A stretch of 64,000 nt of DNA from positions 1,255,501-1,319,500 of the forward strand of contig NZ_CP049057.1 of assembly GCF_011044175.1 (NCBI RefSeq). Reading direction: 5' to 3'. Source of the stretch: Rasiella rasia (GTDB lineage Bacteria > Bacteroidota > Bacteroidia > Flavobacteriales > Flavobacteriaceae). The notes below the pieces were generated by a model. The model did not search any database, had not been told where the DNA came from, and saw only the letters and a program-made list of their open reading frames with translations. Shown piece by piece: positions 36,769 through 46,499 of the stretch. Both the position numbers and the translations under genes were made by a program. How positions within the stretch are numbered: the stretch's first letter is position 1; every line of letters starts with the position of its first letter.

Positions 36769-38232
36769 ACTATCTAACGGTTTAAAAACTACATTTCCAG
36801 TATCGTCTATAGTCTGATAAATTCCTGGCTCTGCTTTGTTTTTAATGATAAGATAACTACCATTTTCCTGAAGATGCTCTAAGTATCGATTGTCCTCAGA
36901 TAAATACGAAAACAAAACTCGAAATAAGTTTACAGACGATTTCAACTGAGAATCATAAGAAGGTGGTGAATCGTTAGGCCATGAAATAGCCAGATTGGCT
37001 CCAAAAATACTATACTGAAAATCGCGGTCTATATTCTTAGTACGTTTTTCTCCAGTATGATTCATGCCTACAAATCCGCCGTGGTCAGACATCAAAATTA
37101 CCACGGCATTGAGATCTTTAGATCTTATCTCTTTTATGGTTTTTATAAGCGCAGTATTTGTTTCTTCCAATCGTTCTAGATACTGCTCTCGTTCGTTTTC
37201 CTTTTTTCTAGATACATGGTTTACACTAGAAACATGCCACGGATTCAAAATCTGTACAAAGAAAAATTTAGGCTGTTGGGTTTCTTCCGCTATGAATTGT
37301 TTTAAAGGTTCCTCAACATCTTTAATTCTTCGCGCCCCATTTCTAATGTATTTTAAATCGCTGTACGGAAAATTAGTAGTATGAAACCCCATTTTAGGTC
37401 TATTAGCAATAAGGTAGGGAGTTTCGGTTAAGAAATAAGTTTTATAGCCATTATGCTTAAAGGCATCAAGTACTACATTTTCTGAAACAATCATGTTTCG
37501 ACCATTAAAAATTTCGTTGTACCCGATAGATTTGTTGTAGTAATGATGCTTCATATTGAAAAGCGTCACGTTAGACTCTACCGTTGTAGAATAGTTACTT
37601 CGGTATTCTGGATACAATGTAAAATTTTCTGCTTTCAAATAGCGCTCTAATGTATTTTCTGGATAGTTGTAATATCCTTTTTTCAATTCAGCGAAATTGG
37701 CGTATCCATCTGCCTGAATTACGTACACATTTGGTGTATTCTTAAATTGAACATTCGCTATACCATCGGGTTGCGTTCTCCAATCGTCACTTATTGAAAG
37801 AAATTGCACCATGGTACTTCCCATACTCACTAGGCCAATTAGGGCAAGTAAAAACTCAAAAAAAATAATTTTTAGTAGGTGTTTATGTAAAAAGAAAGAA
37901 ACAATTGCGGCAATGACTGCTGCAATTAATATTTTGTCTTTTTCAATACCAATGAAGTAGCATACTTTTAATAAATACAGCAGTGTAAATACGTTTAGAA
38001 ATGGCAGTAGGTATTTGTGGTAGCTCTTAAAAGGTAACAACCCAAATAGCCAATTAGAAACTAAAAAAACAACCACCGGAATTGCAAGAAATGCAATAAT
38101 AAAGAATGCGAGATGCTCCCAAGAATTCACCAACGGAAAGTTTTTACTGTAGTAAAAAAAGATGGGATACAGTCCTGGCGCTATAGCAGCCAAGATGCAT
38201 AGTTTTAAGCTGTATTTTTTTTCGCTTTTCAA
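36757..38232 (-). CDS. Membrane sulfatase/LTA-synthase-like protein, paralogue 3 of 3
   Basis: 491 aa. About five helices in the first 145 residues, then an extracytoplasmic alkaline-phosphatase-superfamily domain: metal Asp D175 (VYVIQADGY), nucleophile region SNYSTTVESN (213-222), His H333 (LNPWHVSS) and the DHG metal motif 383-385 (MSDHGGFVG). Such proteins transfer or hydrolyse phospho- or sulfo-substituents on surface glycans; LTA synthase and phosphoethanolamine transferases share this layout. It is 3 bp downstream of a paralogue and shares the block SNYSxTxxSNxxxFxMKHHY with both sisters. Exact substrate unknown. Confidence 0.8.
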   Translation of the reverse strand: MKSEKKYSLKLCILAAIAPGLYPIFFYYSKNFPLVNSWEHLAFFIIAFLAIPVVVFLVSNWLFGLLPFKSYHKYLLPFLNVFTLLYLLKVCYFIGIEKDKILIAAVIAAIVSFFLHKHLLKIIFFEFLLALIGLVSMGSTMVQFLSISDDWRTQPDGIANVQFKNTPNVYVIQADGYANFAELKKGYYNYPENTLERYLKAENFTLYPEYRSNYSTTVESNVTLFNMKHHYYNKSIGYNEIFNGRNMIVSENVVLDAFKHNGYKTYFLTETPYLIANRPKMGFHTTNFPYSDLKYIRNGARRIKDVEEPLKQFIAEETQQPKFFFVQILNPWHVSSVNHVSRKKENEREQYLERLEETNTALIKTIKEIRSKDLNAVVILMSDHGGFVGMNHTGEKRTKNIDRDFQYSIFGANLAISWPNDSPPSYDSQLKSSVNLFRVLFSYLSEDNRYLEHLQENGSYLIIKNKAEPGIYQTIDDTGNVVFKPLDSLSF

Positions 38233-38235
38233 AGA

Positions 38236-39708
38236 TTAAAGTTTTTCAAAGACTACTTCGCCCTCGCTATTTATACAGCGGTATACCCCTTTTGGAGCAT
38301 CTTTCTCGATGGTAACAAAACTGGCATCTTCTTCTAAATATTCTAAGTACGAAGTATCTCCACTTAATTCTGAAAACAAAACCCGAAAGAAATTCACATT
38401 GGTCTTAAGCTTGTCTTTGTAGAAATTTGTTGTGCCTTCTGGCCACCGAATTGCCATTTGTGTAGAAAACCCAGAGTACAGCTTATCTCTATCTGTAGTT
38501 TTACTGTGTATTTGCTCCATATACTCAAAACCAACATACCCCCCGTGGTCTGATAAAATTGCAATAATTGCTTCTGAATCGTTAGCTACAATGGTATTTA
38601 TAAGACGCTCTAGCTTTGTGTTTGTCTCTTCCAAACGCGCTAACCACTGTTTGCGCTCTTCTTCTACACCTTCACTGTCTTTTTCAAAAAATTCTACATG
38701 TCCTGGACTAAATACTTGCAAAAAAAAGTACTTGGGTTGGTTAATTTCTTCTGCGATAAATTTTTGCAGAGGTGCTTCAATATCTTTCTGTTTGTAATAT
38801 CCCTTGCCCACAAAAGACACATCTTCTTCTAAACTAAAGTTACACTCATCATAGCCCATTTCAGCAAAACTAGTTAAGAAAAAAGGCCATTCTGGTAAAA
38901 AGTAGGTCTTATAACCGTTGTTCTTAAAAATATCGAGCACCGGATTCTTGGTAATAACAATCTCACGGCCATTTATAACTTCGCTTAAACTAAAACCGTA
39001 GCTATTGTAATGGTGCTTCATAGAAAACATAGAAGCGTTAGACAGTAATGTTGCTGTATAATTACTTCGGAAATCGTCGTACAATGTAAATCTGTTAGCC
39101 TCTAGATAGCTTTTAAACGCATCGTTATTATGACGGTAAGCACCGTTACCTATTTCAGAAAAATTGAGATAACCATCGGGCTGAATAAAATACACATTAG
39201 GCTTCTGTTGAAAGCTAACATCTATAATAGCATCTGGCTGGTTCATCCAATCTGAATCGTACGAGAGTTGCTTGTAAACTATAGGAACCAGAGAAACCAA
39301 CCCTACCACTGCCAAAATGTATTGCAGCGCCATAATCTTTCTTAAAAATTTGTACAAGAAATAAGCGGCTGCTAAGCCAATAACAACACCTAAAACAGAA
39401 TATACTAGAGTTACATCTGCCAACAAGCAAATTTGAATGTACAACAGAAATAAGGTGACGTTAAAAAACGTAAACAGTCGATTGCGCCATAAAGGAGTAG
39501 GCTTATTTCTAGTAGCAAACTGAATGAATGAAAATATACATACAGGAACGGCTACAAAGAGCGCTACAAAAAACAACAATTGCTTCACTGAATTAACAAG
39601 TGTAAAGTTGTTGGTGTAGTAAAAAAAGAGTGGATATAATCCTGTGGCTATTCCCAATGCTATTGGAAACTTAAACTGCTGTATGAATTTAGTATTAAAA
39701 ACGCTCAT
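38236..39708 (-). CDS. Membrane sulfatase/LTA-synthase-like protein, paralogue 2 of 3
   Basis: 490 aa with the same plan: helical N-terminal third (FPIALGIATGLYPLFFYYTNNF at the first helix), then the catalytic domain with YFIQPDGYLNFSE, SNYTATLLSN, the His in FSPGHVEFF and LSDHGGYVGFEYM. All metal and nucleophile positions visible in the neighbours are kept, so none of the three is obviously dead. It lies 3 bp upstream of paralogue 3 and 26 bp downstream of paralogue 1. The C-terminal tail APKGVYRCINSEGEVVFEKL is repeated in the sisters. Confidence 0.8.
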   Translation of the reverse strand: MSVFNTKFIQQFKFPIALGIATGLYPLFFYYTNNFTLVNSVKQLLFFVALFVAVPVCIFSFIQFATRNKPTPLWRNRLFTFFNVTLFLLYIQICLLADVTLVYSVLGVVIGLAAAYFLYKFLRKIMALQYILAVVGLVSLVPIVYKQLSYDSDWMNQPDAIIDVSFQQKPNVYFIQPDGYLNFSEIGNGAYRHNNDAFKSYLEANRFTLYDDFRSNYTATLLSNASMFSMKHHYNSYGFSLSEVINGREIVITKNPVLDIFKNNGYKTYFLPEWPFFLTSFAEMGYDECNFSLEEDVSFVGKGYYKQKDIEAPLQKFIAEEINQPKYFFLQVFSPGHVEFFEKDSEGVEEERKQWLARLEETNTKLERLINTIVANDSEAIIAILSDHGGYVGFEYMEQIHSKTTDRDKLYSGFSTQMAIRWPEGTTNFYKDKLKTNVNFFRVLFSELSGDTSYLEYLEEDASFVTIEKDAPKGVYRCINSEGEVVFEKL

Positions 39709-39734
39709 GGGTAATAGCTATCCAATTTCCGAAG

Positions 39735-41204
39735 TTAATGTTTTTTAAAAACAACCTCGCCTTCACCATCAATAACCTTGTATATACCTTGAGGGGCACC
39801 ATTTTTAATAATGGTGAAACTAGCATCTTCTTGCAAGTGATCTAAGTACTTAGGATCTTCGGCCAAATACGAAAACAAAATGCGAAATGTATTGATACCA
39901 CTTTTAAACTTTGTATCAATTGCTGGCGCCTCACCGTTAGGCCATTTTATAGAAAGTTGCGTGCTAAAAGCAGAATAAATTCGGTCTTCATCTAAGGTTT
40001 TATCACGAATCTCCAACATGTGCTCATAGCCAACATAGCCACCATGATCTGCCATAATGAGAATAAGCCCATCGGGATCGTGCTTTTGTATAAGATTTAT
40101 GGCTTTTACCAACCGCTCGTTACTAAGGCGTAAATTTTCTTTATACAGCTCAAATTCACCTTCTACACCTAAGGTTTCGGTTTTTGAACTGCTAACATGG
40201 CCAGGTTTAAAAATTTCAATGAAAAAGAACTTAGACTGATCTGTATCTTCCTTTAAAAATCCTTCAAGCGGTATGGTAATGTCTTCTTCCATACTAAAGC
40301 CATCTGTGATAAAATCTAAATCGTTATAATCAAAATTACAAGCATCGTATCCCATCTCTGGGAAATTGGTTAGCAAGTAAGAAGCTTCGGCGATAAAATG
40401 TGTTTTATAGCCATTGTTCTTAAAGATGTTAAGTACTGGATTATCTGATATAATTACTTTTCTGGCGTTGGCAATCTCACTAAAGTTAAAACCATTATTG
40501 TAATAATGGTGTTTCATAGTAAAGGTTGCGGTGTTCGAAACCAATGTAGAACTGTAGTTACTGAATACATCGGGGTATAATTTAAAATTATTCTCTCGAA
40601 GAAAATCCCAAAAGACCGTGTTGTCAATCTTATAAGCTCCTTTACCCATTTGCGATACATTTACATACCCATCTGGCTGGATGTAATATACATTTGGACG
40701 TTTCTTAAACACCACCTCTTCTATATCATCTGGCTGAAATGTCCATTCGTTAGAATACGTCCACTGATTTTTAATGGTAGGAAACAACCAAAACAGGCCA
40801 ATAATTGCCAAAAGAAACTGAAGGGCTAGAATTTTCTTAAAAGATTTTCGAAGAAAAAAAGCAACTAAGGCCGCTACAACAATAGAAATTAAGGTAATCC
40901 AAAGATGAAATTGGGCATACAAACAAATCTGAATAAACCCAAGAAATGCCGCGATGTTAAAAAATGGAAAAACAATTGGATTCAATTTTTTAACGATAGG
41001 AATAAAATCTAAAAATCGAAGCGCTACAAACGTAAAGATTGGCAGTCCTAAAAATAAGCACAAGAAAAATGTAAAGTGCTTCCACGAATTAATAAGTGAA
41101 AAATTATTGGTGTAAAAGAAAATAATAGGATACAACCCTGCTGCCAGGCCTACCATGGCAGGAAAAACGTAATTCTTACGGAGTATTTTTCTAGCGGTAG
41201 TCAT
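39735..41204 (-). CDS. Membrane sulfatase/LTA-synthase-like protein, paralogue 1 of 3
   Basis: 489 aa, first of the tandem set in transcription order. Catalytic landmarks: YYIQPDGYVNVSQ, SNYSSTLVSN, the His in FKPGHVSSS and MADHGGYVGYEHM. N-terminal helices resemble those of the sisters (GLAAGLYPIIFFYTNNF). The tail APQGIYKVIDGEGEVVFKKH closely matches that of paralogue 2. Located between the NoeA-like methyltransferase gene upstream and its paralogues downstream, probably one operon. Confidence 0.8.
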   Translation of the reverse strand: MTTARKILRKNYVFPAMVGLAAGLYPIIFFYTNNFSLINSWKHFTFFLCLFLGLPIFTFVALRFLDFIPIVKKLNPIVFPFFNIAAFLGFIQICLYAQFHLWITLISIVVAALVAFFLRKSFKKILALQFLLAIIGLFWLFPTIKNQWTYSNEWTFQPDDIEEVVFKKRPNVYYIQPDGYVNVSQMGKGAYKIDNTVFWDFLRENNFKLYPDVFSNYSSTLVSNTATFTMKHHYYNNGFNFSEIANARKVIISDNPVLNIFKNNGYKTHFIAEASYLLTNFPEMGYDACNFDYNDLDFITDGFSMEEDITIPLEGFLKEDTDQSKFFFIEIFKPGHVSSSKTETLGVEGEFELYKENLRLSNERLVKAINLIQKHDPDGLILIMADHGGYVGYEHMLEIRDKTLDEDRIYSAFSTQLSIKWPNGEAPAIDTKFKSGINTFRILFSYLAEDPKYLDHLQEDASFTIIKNGAPQGIYKVIDGEGEVVFKKH

Positions 41205-41254
41205 GTAACACTTAAAATTTCAGTAAAATAATTAGCCGTATAAAAAGGTACGGA

Positions 41255-42643
41255 TTATAAATTTTTCGGACTCATAAGATAAAGTACACGCTTTGTACCA
41301 GGTACCACTTCTTTCTTATCGATTGTAAAGTAATGTTCATAGCCAATTTCAAACTCCTTTTCGTTGTAAAAGTCGAAATGGTTTATAAATTCACGTTTCC
41401 GCACCAATAGACTTTCTACCCAAGAATCTTCTCGTTTCGGAAATTCAATAATCAGTTTCTTAGAAAACTTTGCAAAAAACTCGGCAGACTTCTCAAAAGG
41501 CACATTACCAGAGAGGGTGATATGATGTATTAACGCCAACGCCATAGTAACATCTGGCGCATACTCTTGCAGGCGATCTAATAATGAGTTACGTTCTGTG
41601 TTATTAAAGCCAATGCCCGGAGCTGGTTGTAAAACATCACAAACGAAGGGCAACATATTAGATTCGTTGTTTTCTTGCAGTTGTTTGTAATTGTAGTCTA
41701 CAGCATTGCTATCTATGTCTGTAACTAAAACGTCAGGTACTTTATCTAAGACTGTTCTCGCAAAGGTCCCGTCGTTGCCACCTACGTCTATCAATCGCTG
41801 CGGATTTAAAGGCGTAACCCACTCACGGATTAATTCCTTTTTTCCTTCAAAGGCAGCAACCTCGTAATTGGTCTTATCGTAGTAATTGCCCCACTCGGTA
41901 CTTTCGTTAAGCTCTAATTTCTTAATGAAGTTAAAAAGACTCTCTAAGATATTGCTCTGTGCTTTTTTAGACAGCTTGGCTACTTTAGCTTCTGCCTTGT
42001 AATCTTCGCTGTGCTTACTTTCCATCTTTGCCAATAAATGAATATTGGTGTGTATGGTTGCACTTAATTTGGTTTTGCCAGGTAATAAAGAAGCGATAAG
42101 CTTTACTGGAATTCCATCGATATGCGTTTGCAACATTTTAAAGATATCGGCTCCATGGTATTTCGCTAAAACCAACGGACCGAAAAAGTGTGTAATAAAT
42201 TGTTTGTAGGCTCTCCAAGGTGTGCCTTCTTCATAAAAATCGAATGAAAGCGTATCTATAAATACAGGCTTTCCTTTATGAAACGTAATGTTATATGCAG
42301 AAGCATCTTTTAAAATAAATCCTTTAGACAAAGCGTATTTCTGAAGCTTTAACGTATGCAACGCTGCATGTTTAAACTGCTGAAAGCTCCACTCGTACGG
42401 ATTGGTAATAAAAGGAATATGTTCTGGGGTGATGATAATTTTATCATCTGCAACCGAAGTTTCGGTATGGGGTATGAGTATGTTTTGTTTGATGAGTGTA
42501 TCAAAAAAACCGCTCTCTTTCAATTTTGTATACTGCGGAAAGTAGATAGGGTTGATAACACGCCTTAGGGTGTCGCCATCGTGAAACATGTATCCCGAAG
42601 GGTCTCTAAATGAAGCTTGGTGGGTATTATTGTTTGTGCTCAT
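41255..42643 (-). CDS. NoeA-like class I SAM methyltransferase
   Basis: 462 aa. An N-terminal region of about 250 residues (FRDPSGYMFHDGDTLRRVINPIYFPQY...GFILKDASAYNITFHKGKPVFIDTLSF) precedes a Rossmann methyltransferase domain with motif I RLIDVGGNDGTFARTVLDK and acidic VTDIDSNAV. This two-part layout is that of NoeA-like proteins associated with glycan modification. It overlaps a small membrane-protein gene by 17 bp upstream and lies 50 bp before the sulfatase-like operon. Confidence 0.8.
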   Translation of the reverse strand: MSTNNNTHQASFRDPSGYMFHDGDTLRRVINPIYFPQYTKLKESGFFDTLIKQNILIPHTETSVADDKIIITPEHIPFITNPYEWSFQQFKHAALHTLKLQKYALSKGFILKDASAYNITFHKGKPVFIDTLSFDFYEEGTPWRAYKQFITHFFGPLVLAKYHGADIFKMLQTHIDGIPVKLIASLLPGKTKLSATIHTNIHLLAKMESKHSEDYKAEAKVAKLSKKAQSNILESLFNFIKKLELNESTEWGNYYDKTNYEVAAFEGKKELIREWVTPLNPQRLIDVGGNDGTFARTVLDKVPDVLVTDIDSNAVDYNYKQLQENNESNMLPFVCDVLQPAPGIGFNNTERNSLLDRLQEYAPDVTMALALIHHITLSGNVPFEKSAEFFAKFSKKLIIEFPKREDSWVESLLVRKREFINHFDFYNEKEFEIGYEHYFTIDKKEVVPGTKRVLYLMSPKNL

Positions 42644-42836
42644 CGGTATCGGTTTCAGAGTCGTTATCGTCTATGTCTATGGAATCGTAGGTATCTTCAT
42701 CTTCCTTCATCAAACCGAAAAATGCTTTAACCTTATACCACACACCTTTTGAAAACAATAAAACCCCTGCAGCGACAGCAACTACAGCTTGCACAATCAT
42801 TGCACCTATTCCCGGATCGAAATACAAAAAATTCAT
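42627..42836 (-). CDS. Small membrane protein with acidic tail
   Basis: 69 aa. A hydrophobic helix (about 8-29, GIGAMIVQAVVAVAAGVLLF), a basic/aromatic turn (KGVWYKVKAFFG) and a strongly acidic C-terminus (DEDTYDSIDIDDNDSETDTDE). No family recognised by name; similar short proteins beginning LYFDPGIGAM occur beside polysaccharide methyltransferases. The 17-bp overlap with the NoeA-like gene implies translational coupling, so it may recruit that enzyme to the membrane (inference). Confidence 0.7.
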   Translation of the reverse strand: MNFLYFDPGIGAMIVQAVVAVAAGVLLFSKGVWYKVKAFFGLMKEDEDTYDSIDIDDNDSETDTDEHKQ

Positions 42837-42893
42837 ACGCTTAGCTATTTAGGTAGTGAGAACCTTTTTTAATTAAAATTGACAACAAATAAA

Positions 42894-42921
42894 CTAAAAA
42901 ACGGGCAAAACTGCCCGTTTT
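42894..42921 (-). terminator. Rho-independent terminator of typA
   Basis: Minus strand: AAAACGGGCA, loop GTTT, TGCCCGTTTT followed by further T residues, i.e. a 10-bp stem (42912-42921 with 42898-42907) and U-tract, 14 bp after the typA stop. Confidence 0.8.
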
Positions 42922-42934
42922 CAAGTCTTAAAGT

Positions 42935-44728
42935 TTACAGCTTGTTACGTTTGCGGTCTACTTCTTTTAGGTGCACTTTACGCAGTCTAAGGAAGTTTGG
43001 AGTTACCTCAACGTATTCATCTTTCTGTATATATTCTAATGCTTCTTCTAACGAAAACTTAATGGCAGGAACAATTTTAGCCTTGTCATCTGCTCCAGAA
43101 GAACGCACATTACTTAACTTTTTAGTTTTGGTAATATTTACTGTCATATCGTCCTGGCGTGTATTTTCACCAATAACTTGTCCTTCGTAAATATCTTCTC
43201 CCGGATCTACAAAGAAGCGTCCGCGATCTTGTAACTTATCGATAGAATACGGAATTGCCGAGCCGTTTTCCATAGAAACCAAACTACCATTCTGGCGTTC
43301 TGGAATGCCTCCTTTAAGTGGTTGGTATTCTAAGAAACGGTGCGTCATAATTGCCTCACCAGCCGTAGCGGTTAGCAATTGGTTACGCAGCCCGATAATA
43401 CCACGAGAAGGTACGATAAACTTACAAATCATTCGCTCGCCCTTGGCTTCCATACTGGTCATTTCTCCCTTACGAATGGTTACCATATCTATGGCACGTC
43501 CGCTTACATGTTCTGGAAGGTCTATGGTTAATTCTTCTACTGGCTCACATTTAACTCCATCAATTTCTTTGATGATTACTTGTGGCTGCCCAATTTGAAG
43601 CTCATAACCTTCACGGCGCATGGTTTCAATTAGCACAGAAAGGTGTAATACTCCACGACCAAAAACCATAAATTTATCCGCACTACCGGTGTCTTCAACA
43701 CGAAGTGCAAGGTTTTTTTCTAATTCTTTTGCCAAACGGTCTTTAATATGGCGTGAGGTTACAAACTTTCCGTCTTTTCCGAAGAAAGGCGAATCGTTAA
43801 TGGTAAACAACATGCTCATTGTTGGCTCATCAATTGCAATGGTTTGAAGTCCTTCAGGATTCTCAAAATCGGCTACAGTGTCTCCAATTTCAAATCCGTC
43901 AATACCAACCAACGCACAAATATCTCCTGCTTGAACCTCGTCTACTTTTAGTCTACCTAGCCCTTCAAACGTATGTACTTCTTTAATACGTGTTTTTTTA
44001 ATAGCGCCATCTCGTTTTACTAACGAAACAGGCATGTTTTCTTTTAACGTACCACGAAGAAGTCGTCCTATAGCAATTCTTCCTGTAAAGCTAGAGTAAT
44101 CTAGTGATGTAATTAGTAGTTGTGGCGTACCTTCTTCAATTTTAGGTGCTGGAATGTGCTCTAAAACCATATCGAGAAGAGGCTCGATATTTTCTGTTTC
44201 ATTTTGCCAATCGTCACTCATCCAGTTATTCTTTGCCGAACCGTATACGGTTGGGAAGTCTAACTGCCATTCTTCTGCGCCCAATTCAAACATAAGGTCA
44301 AAAACAGCTTCGTGTACTTCGTCTGGTGTACAGTTTTCTTTATCAACTTTATTTACAACAACACATGGTTTTAGTCCAAGGTCTATTGCTTTTTGCAGTA
44401 CAAAACGTGTCTGAGGCATAGGGCCTTCAAAGGCATCTACTAAAAGTAGTACACCATCTGCCATGTTAAGTACACGTTCTACCTCACCTCCAAAATCGGC
44501 GTGACCAGGTGTATCGATGATATTGATTTTAGTTCCTTTGTATTTAACCGATACGTTTTTAGACGTAATGGTAATTCCGCGTTCACGTTCTAGATCGTTA
44601 TTATCTAGGATAAGTTCTCCTGTTTTTTCGTTTTCACGAAAAAGACTACAGTGGTGCATAATTTTATCTACCAAGGTTGTTTTACCGTGGTCTACGTGTG
44701 CGATAATGGCGATGTTTTTAATTTCCAT
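42935..44728 (-). CDS. typA: Translational GTPase TypA/BipA
   Basis: 597 aa from MEIKNIAIIAHVDHGKTTL; the longer frame to 44755 overlaps the promoter and is not used. GTPase motifs: AHVDHGKTT (P-loop), RERGITI (switch I), DTPGHADFGGEV (G3), VNKVDK (G4). The EF-G-like domains and the TypA-specific C-terminal domain follow (RGIIGLRNQLLTATAGEAIMTHRF, VDPGEDIYEGQVIGE). TypA binds ribosomes and supports growth under stress, especially cold, and ribosome assembly. Single-gene unit with its own promoter and terminator. Confidence 0.95.
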   Translation of the reverse strand: MEIKNIAIIAHVDHGKTTLVDKIMHHCSLFRENEKTGELILDNNDLERERGITITSKNVSVKYKGTKINIIDTPGHADFGGEVERVLNMADGVLLLVDAFEGPMPQTRFVLQKAIDLGLKPCVVVNKVDKENCTPDEVHEAVFDLMFELGAEEWQLDFPTVYGSAKNNWMSDDWQNETENIEPLLDMVLEHIPAPKIEEGTPQLLITSLDYSSFTGRIAIGRLLRGTLKENMPVSLVKRDGAIKKTRIKEVHTFEGLGRLKVDEVQAGDICALVGIDGFEIGDTVADFENPEGLQTIAIDEPTMSMLFTINDSPFFGKDGKFVTSRHIKDRLAKELEKNLALRVEDTGSADKFMVFGRGVLHLSVLIETMRREGYELQIGQPQVIIKEIDGVKCEPVEELTIDLPEHVSGRAIDMVTIRKGEMTSMEAKGERMICKFIVPSRGIIGLRNQLLTATAGEAIMTHRFLEYQPLKGGIPERQNGSLVSMENGSAIPYSIDKLQDRGRFFVDPGEDIYEGQVIGENTRQDDMTVNITKTKKLSNVRSSGADDKAKIVPAIKFSLEEALEYIQKDEYVEVTPNFLRLRKVHLKEVDRKRNKL

Positions 44729-44752
44729 AACTAAGGCCGTTTTTAGGCGGTG

Positions 44753-44760
44753 CAAAAGTA
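44753..44760 (-). promoter_or_regulatory. -7 element of typA
   Basis: Minus-strand TACTTTTG, perfect TAnnTTTG, 24 bp before the typA ATG at 44728. No TTG at the standard distance. Confidence 0.5.
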
Positions 44761-44877
44761 GTGATACTTAATCAATTTAATGTTAAATGTTTCATTTGTT
44801 TTACGTTCAGGTTCAGCGGTGTAATTAATATTTGATATCTTTAAGAATATTATGCTCCCCTTGGCAATGCTACCCCT

Positions 44878-46263
44878 ATGAAAACAACGCTAATCTTAAC
44901 AGCCTTTTTGTGCTGCTTCTTGACATCGCAGGCTCAGTTTGGGCCAGCTCAAATTATATCTTCAGAAATAGTAAATGCGTACAGAGTTTTCCCTATTGAT
45001 ATTGATGGTGATGATTTTATAGACGTAGTTGCAGCAAAAGGAGAACCATATGAATTAGTTTGGTTTCAAAACTTAGATGGCCTTGGAAATTTTGGACCGG
45101 AACAATTAATAACAGATGTTCAAGCAATCTATTTAGCTATTGAATTTGTCGATATTGATAATGATGAAGATCTCGATATTATTTTTCTGGTTAATAATCC
45201 GAGAGAAATTAGGTGGATTGAAAATCTTGATGGCGAGGGAAACTTTGGTAATGAAAATCTAATAATCGCTTTTGATTTTATTACCGACATTGACATGCTG
45301 GATTTTGACAACGATGGCGACCTTGATATTTTAGCTCCGACTACCGATACATTTACTGGAAGATTTGTTTGGTATGAAAATACAGATGGTGAGGGTAATT
45401 TTGGTCCAGAGCAATTACTTTTAACTAATTTCGCTGATTATTTCGACCCTATACCAATAGATATAGATGGTGATGGCGACCTAGATATTTTGACGTCACT
45501 AGAAAGCTATAGTCCTTCCAAAATAGTATGGTATGAGAATGACGGAAACTCAAATTTAGTAGAACATACAATCTATGAATTTAACTTTTTTGCATCTGAT
45601 TGGACAAGTATATTATACATGGAATTAGTTGATTACAACAATGATGGACTGGAAGACATAGTTATTAATACCCAACACGACGATGTTGGACAAATTAATT
45701 ATGTGCTAGCAAATTTGAATGGCAAAGGTAATTTTGACAATCCGGAATTCATTTTCAATTTATATTCCCCTTACTACTTTGCAGATTTAGATGACGATGG
45801 CGATAAGGATCATTACTATTGGTATAGCACCACAAATACAATTGCATGGAGAGAAAATGACGGATCTGGATTATTTTTGTTCGAAAGGATTGCAACAACT
45901 GAAACAGATTACCCGAGGGATACCAAATCGGCAGATATTGATGGAGATGGTTTAATTGATATTGTTGTTCCTTCCTTAGGAAATAACACTGTTGCTTGGT
46001 ATAAAAACACAGGGATTCTTGACGTTTCGGAAAGCAAAATTATTAGCACCCAACTCTATCCAAATCCAACAGCAGGTATTTTATATTTTAAAACCGCAGA
46101 AATTATAGAAACTGCTACAGTACATGATGTATTAGGAAATGACATCTATCACTTTCAAAAACCTGATTTTATAGACATTAGCACAATTCCGGCGGGAGTA
46201 TATTTTATAGATATTAAAACAGATTCGGGCATCAGCAACATGCATAAGATAATTAAGAAGTAA
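44878..46263 (+). CDS. Secreted seven-bladed FG-GAP/VCBS propeller with T9SS type A sorting domain
   Basis: 461 aa. Signal peptide to about residue 19 (LTSQAQ). Seven Ca2+-binding loops of the DxDxDxxxD type at roughly 50-residue spacing (about 41, 91, 138, 198, 252, 304, 355), alternating with (V/I)WYENxDGxGNFG, which indicates a seven-bladed beta-propeller. The last ~75 residues (LYPNPTAGILYF...DISTIPAGVYFIDIKTD...HKIIKK) are a type A sorting domain for export and surface attachment by the type IX system. Likely an adhesin or binding protein; ligand unknown. Confidence 0.88.
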   Translation: MKTTLILTAFLCCFLTSQAQFGPAQIISSEIVNAYRVFPIDIDGDDFIDVVAAKGEPYELVWFQNLDGLGNFGPEQLITDVQAIYLAIEFVDIDNDEDLDIIFLVNNPREIRWIENLDGEGNFGNENLIIAFDFITDIDMLDFDNDGDLDILAPTTDTFTGRFVWYENTDGEGNFGPEQLLLTNFADYFDPIPIDIDGDGDLDILTSLESYSPSKIVWYENDGNSNLVEHTIYEFNFFASDWTSILYMELVDYNNDGLEDIVINTQHDDVGQINYVLANLNGKGNFDNPEFIFNLYSPYYFADLDDDGDKDHYYWYSTTNTIAWRENDGSGLFLFERIATTETDYPRDTKSADIDGDGLIDIVVPSLGNNTVAWYKNTGILDVSESKIISTQLYPNPTAGILYFKTAEIIETATVHDVLGNDIYHFQKPDFIDISTIPAGVYFIDIKTDSGISNMHKIIKK

Positions 46264-46360
46264 GCTCTTCACACCACTAATTTTTGTAAAATGTATTCAG
46301 GTAGTTTGTCATTTTTGGGCGTTCCCTTTTTAATGCTGTTCACATACCTAGAAACAATTA

Positions 46361-46392
46361 GGCCCGGTCTAAATCATTAAAAAGGTCGGGCT
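46361..46392 (+). terminator. Stem-loop after the T9SS propeller gene
   Basis: GGCCCGGTCT and AGGTCGGGCT can form a 10-bp stem with three G-U pairs and a 12-nt loop, 98 bp after the stop. The tract TCTTTTTTAG is a further 16 bp away, so this is a weak terminator candidate. Confidence 0.3.
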
Positions 46393-46474
46393 ATACGCTA
46401 TATCTTTTTTAGTACATTTCGCCTACTCAATGCACAAAAAAAGGATGCCGCTGCTATCCCTTACGCAAAACTAC

Positions 46475-46482
46475 TATCTTTG
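46475..46482 (+). promoter_or_regulatory. -7 element of kdsA
   Basis: TATCTTTG fits TAnnTTTG exactly and ends 17 bp before the kdsA ATG at 46500. Confidence 0.5.
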
Positions 46483-46499
46483 TATATTCAATATTACCT

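Noticed and set aside
22215-42836. Horizontal-transfer island boundaries around the polysaccharide locus
   Set aside because: No integrase, transposase, tRNA or flanking repeat seen; base composition looks similar to neighbours by eye. Gene content is variable by nature, but transfer cannot be shown here.
45001-45990. Tandem DNA repeats suggesting a CRISPR or minisatellite
   Set aside because: The repetition comes from protein-level DxDxDxxxD propeller blades; the DNA copies are diverged and in frame.
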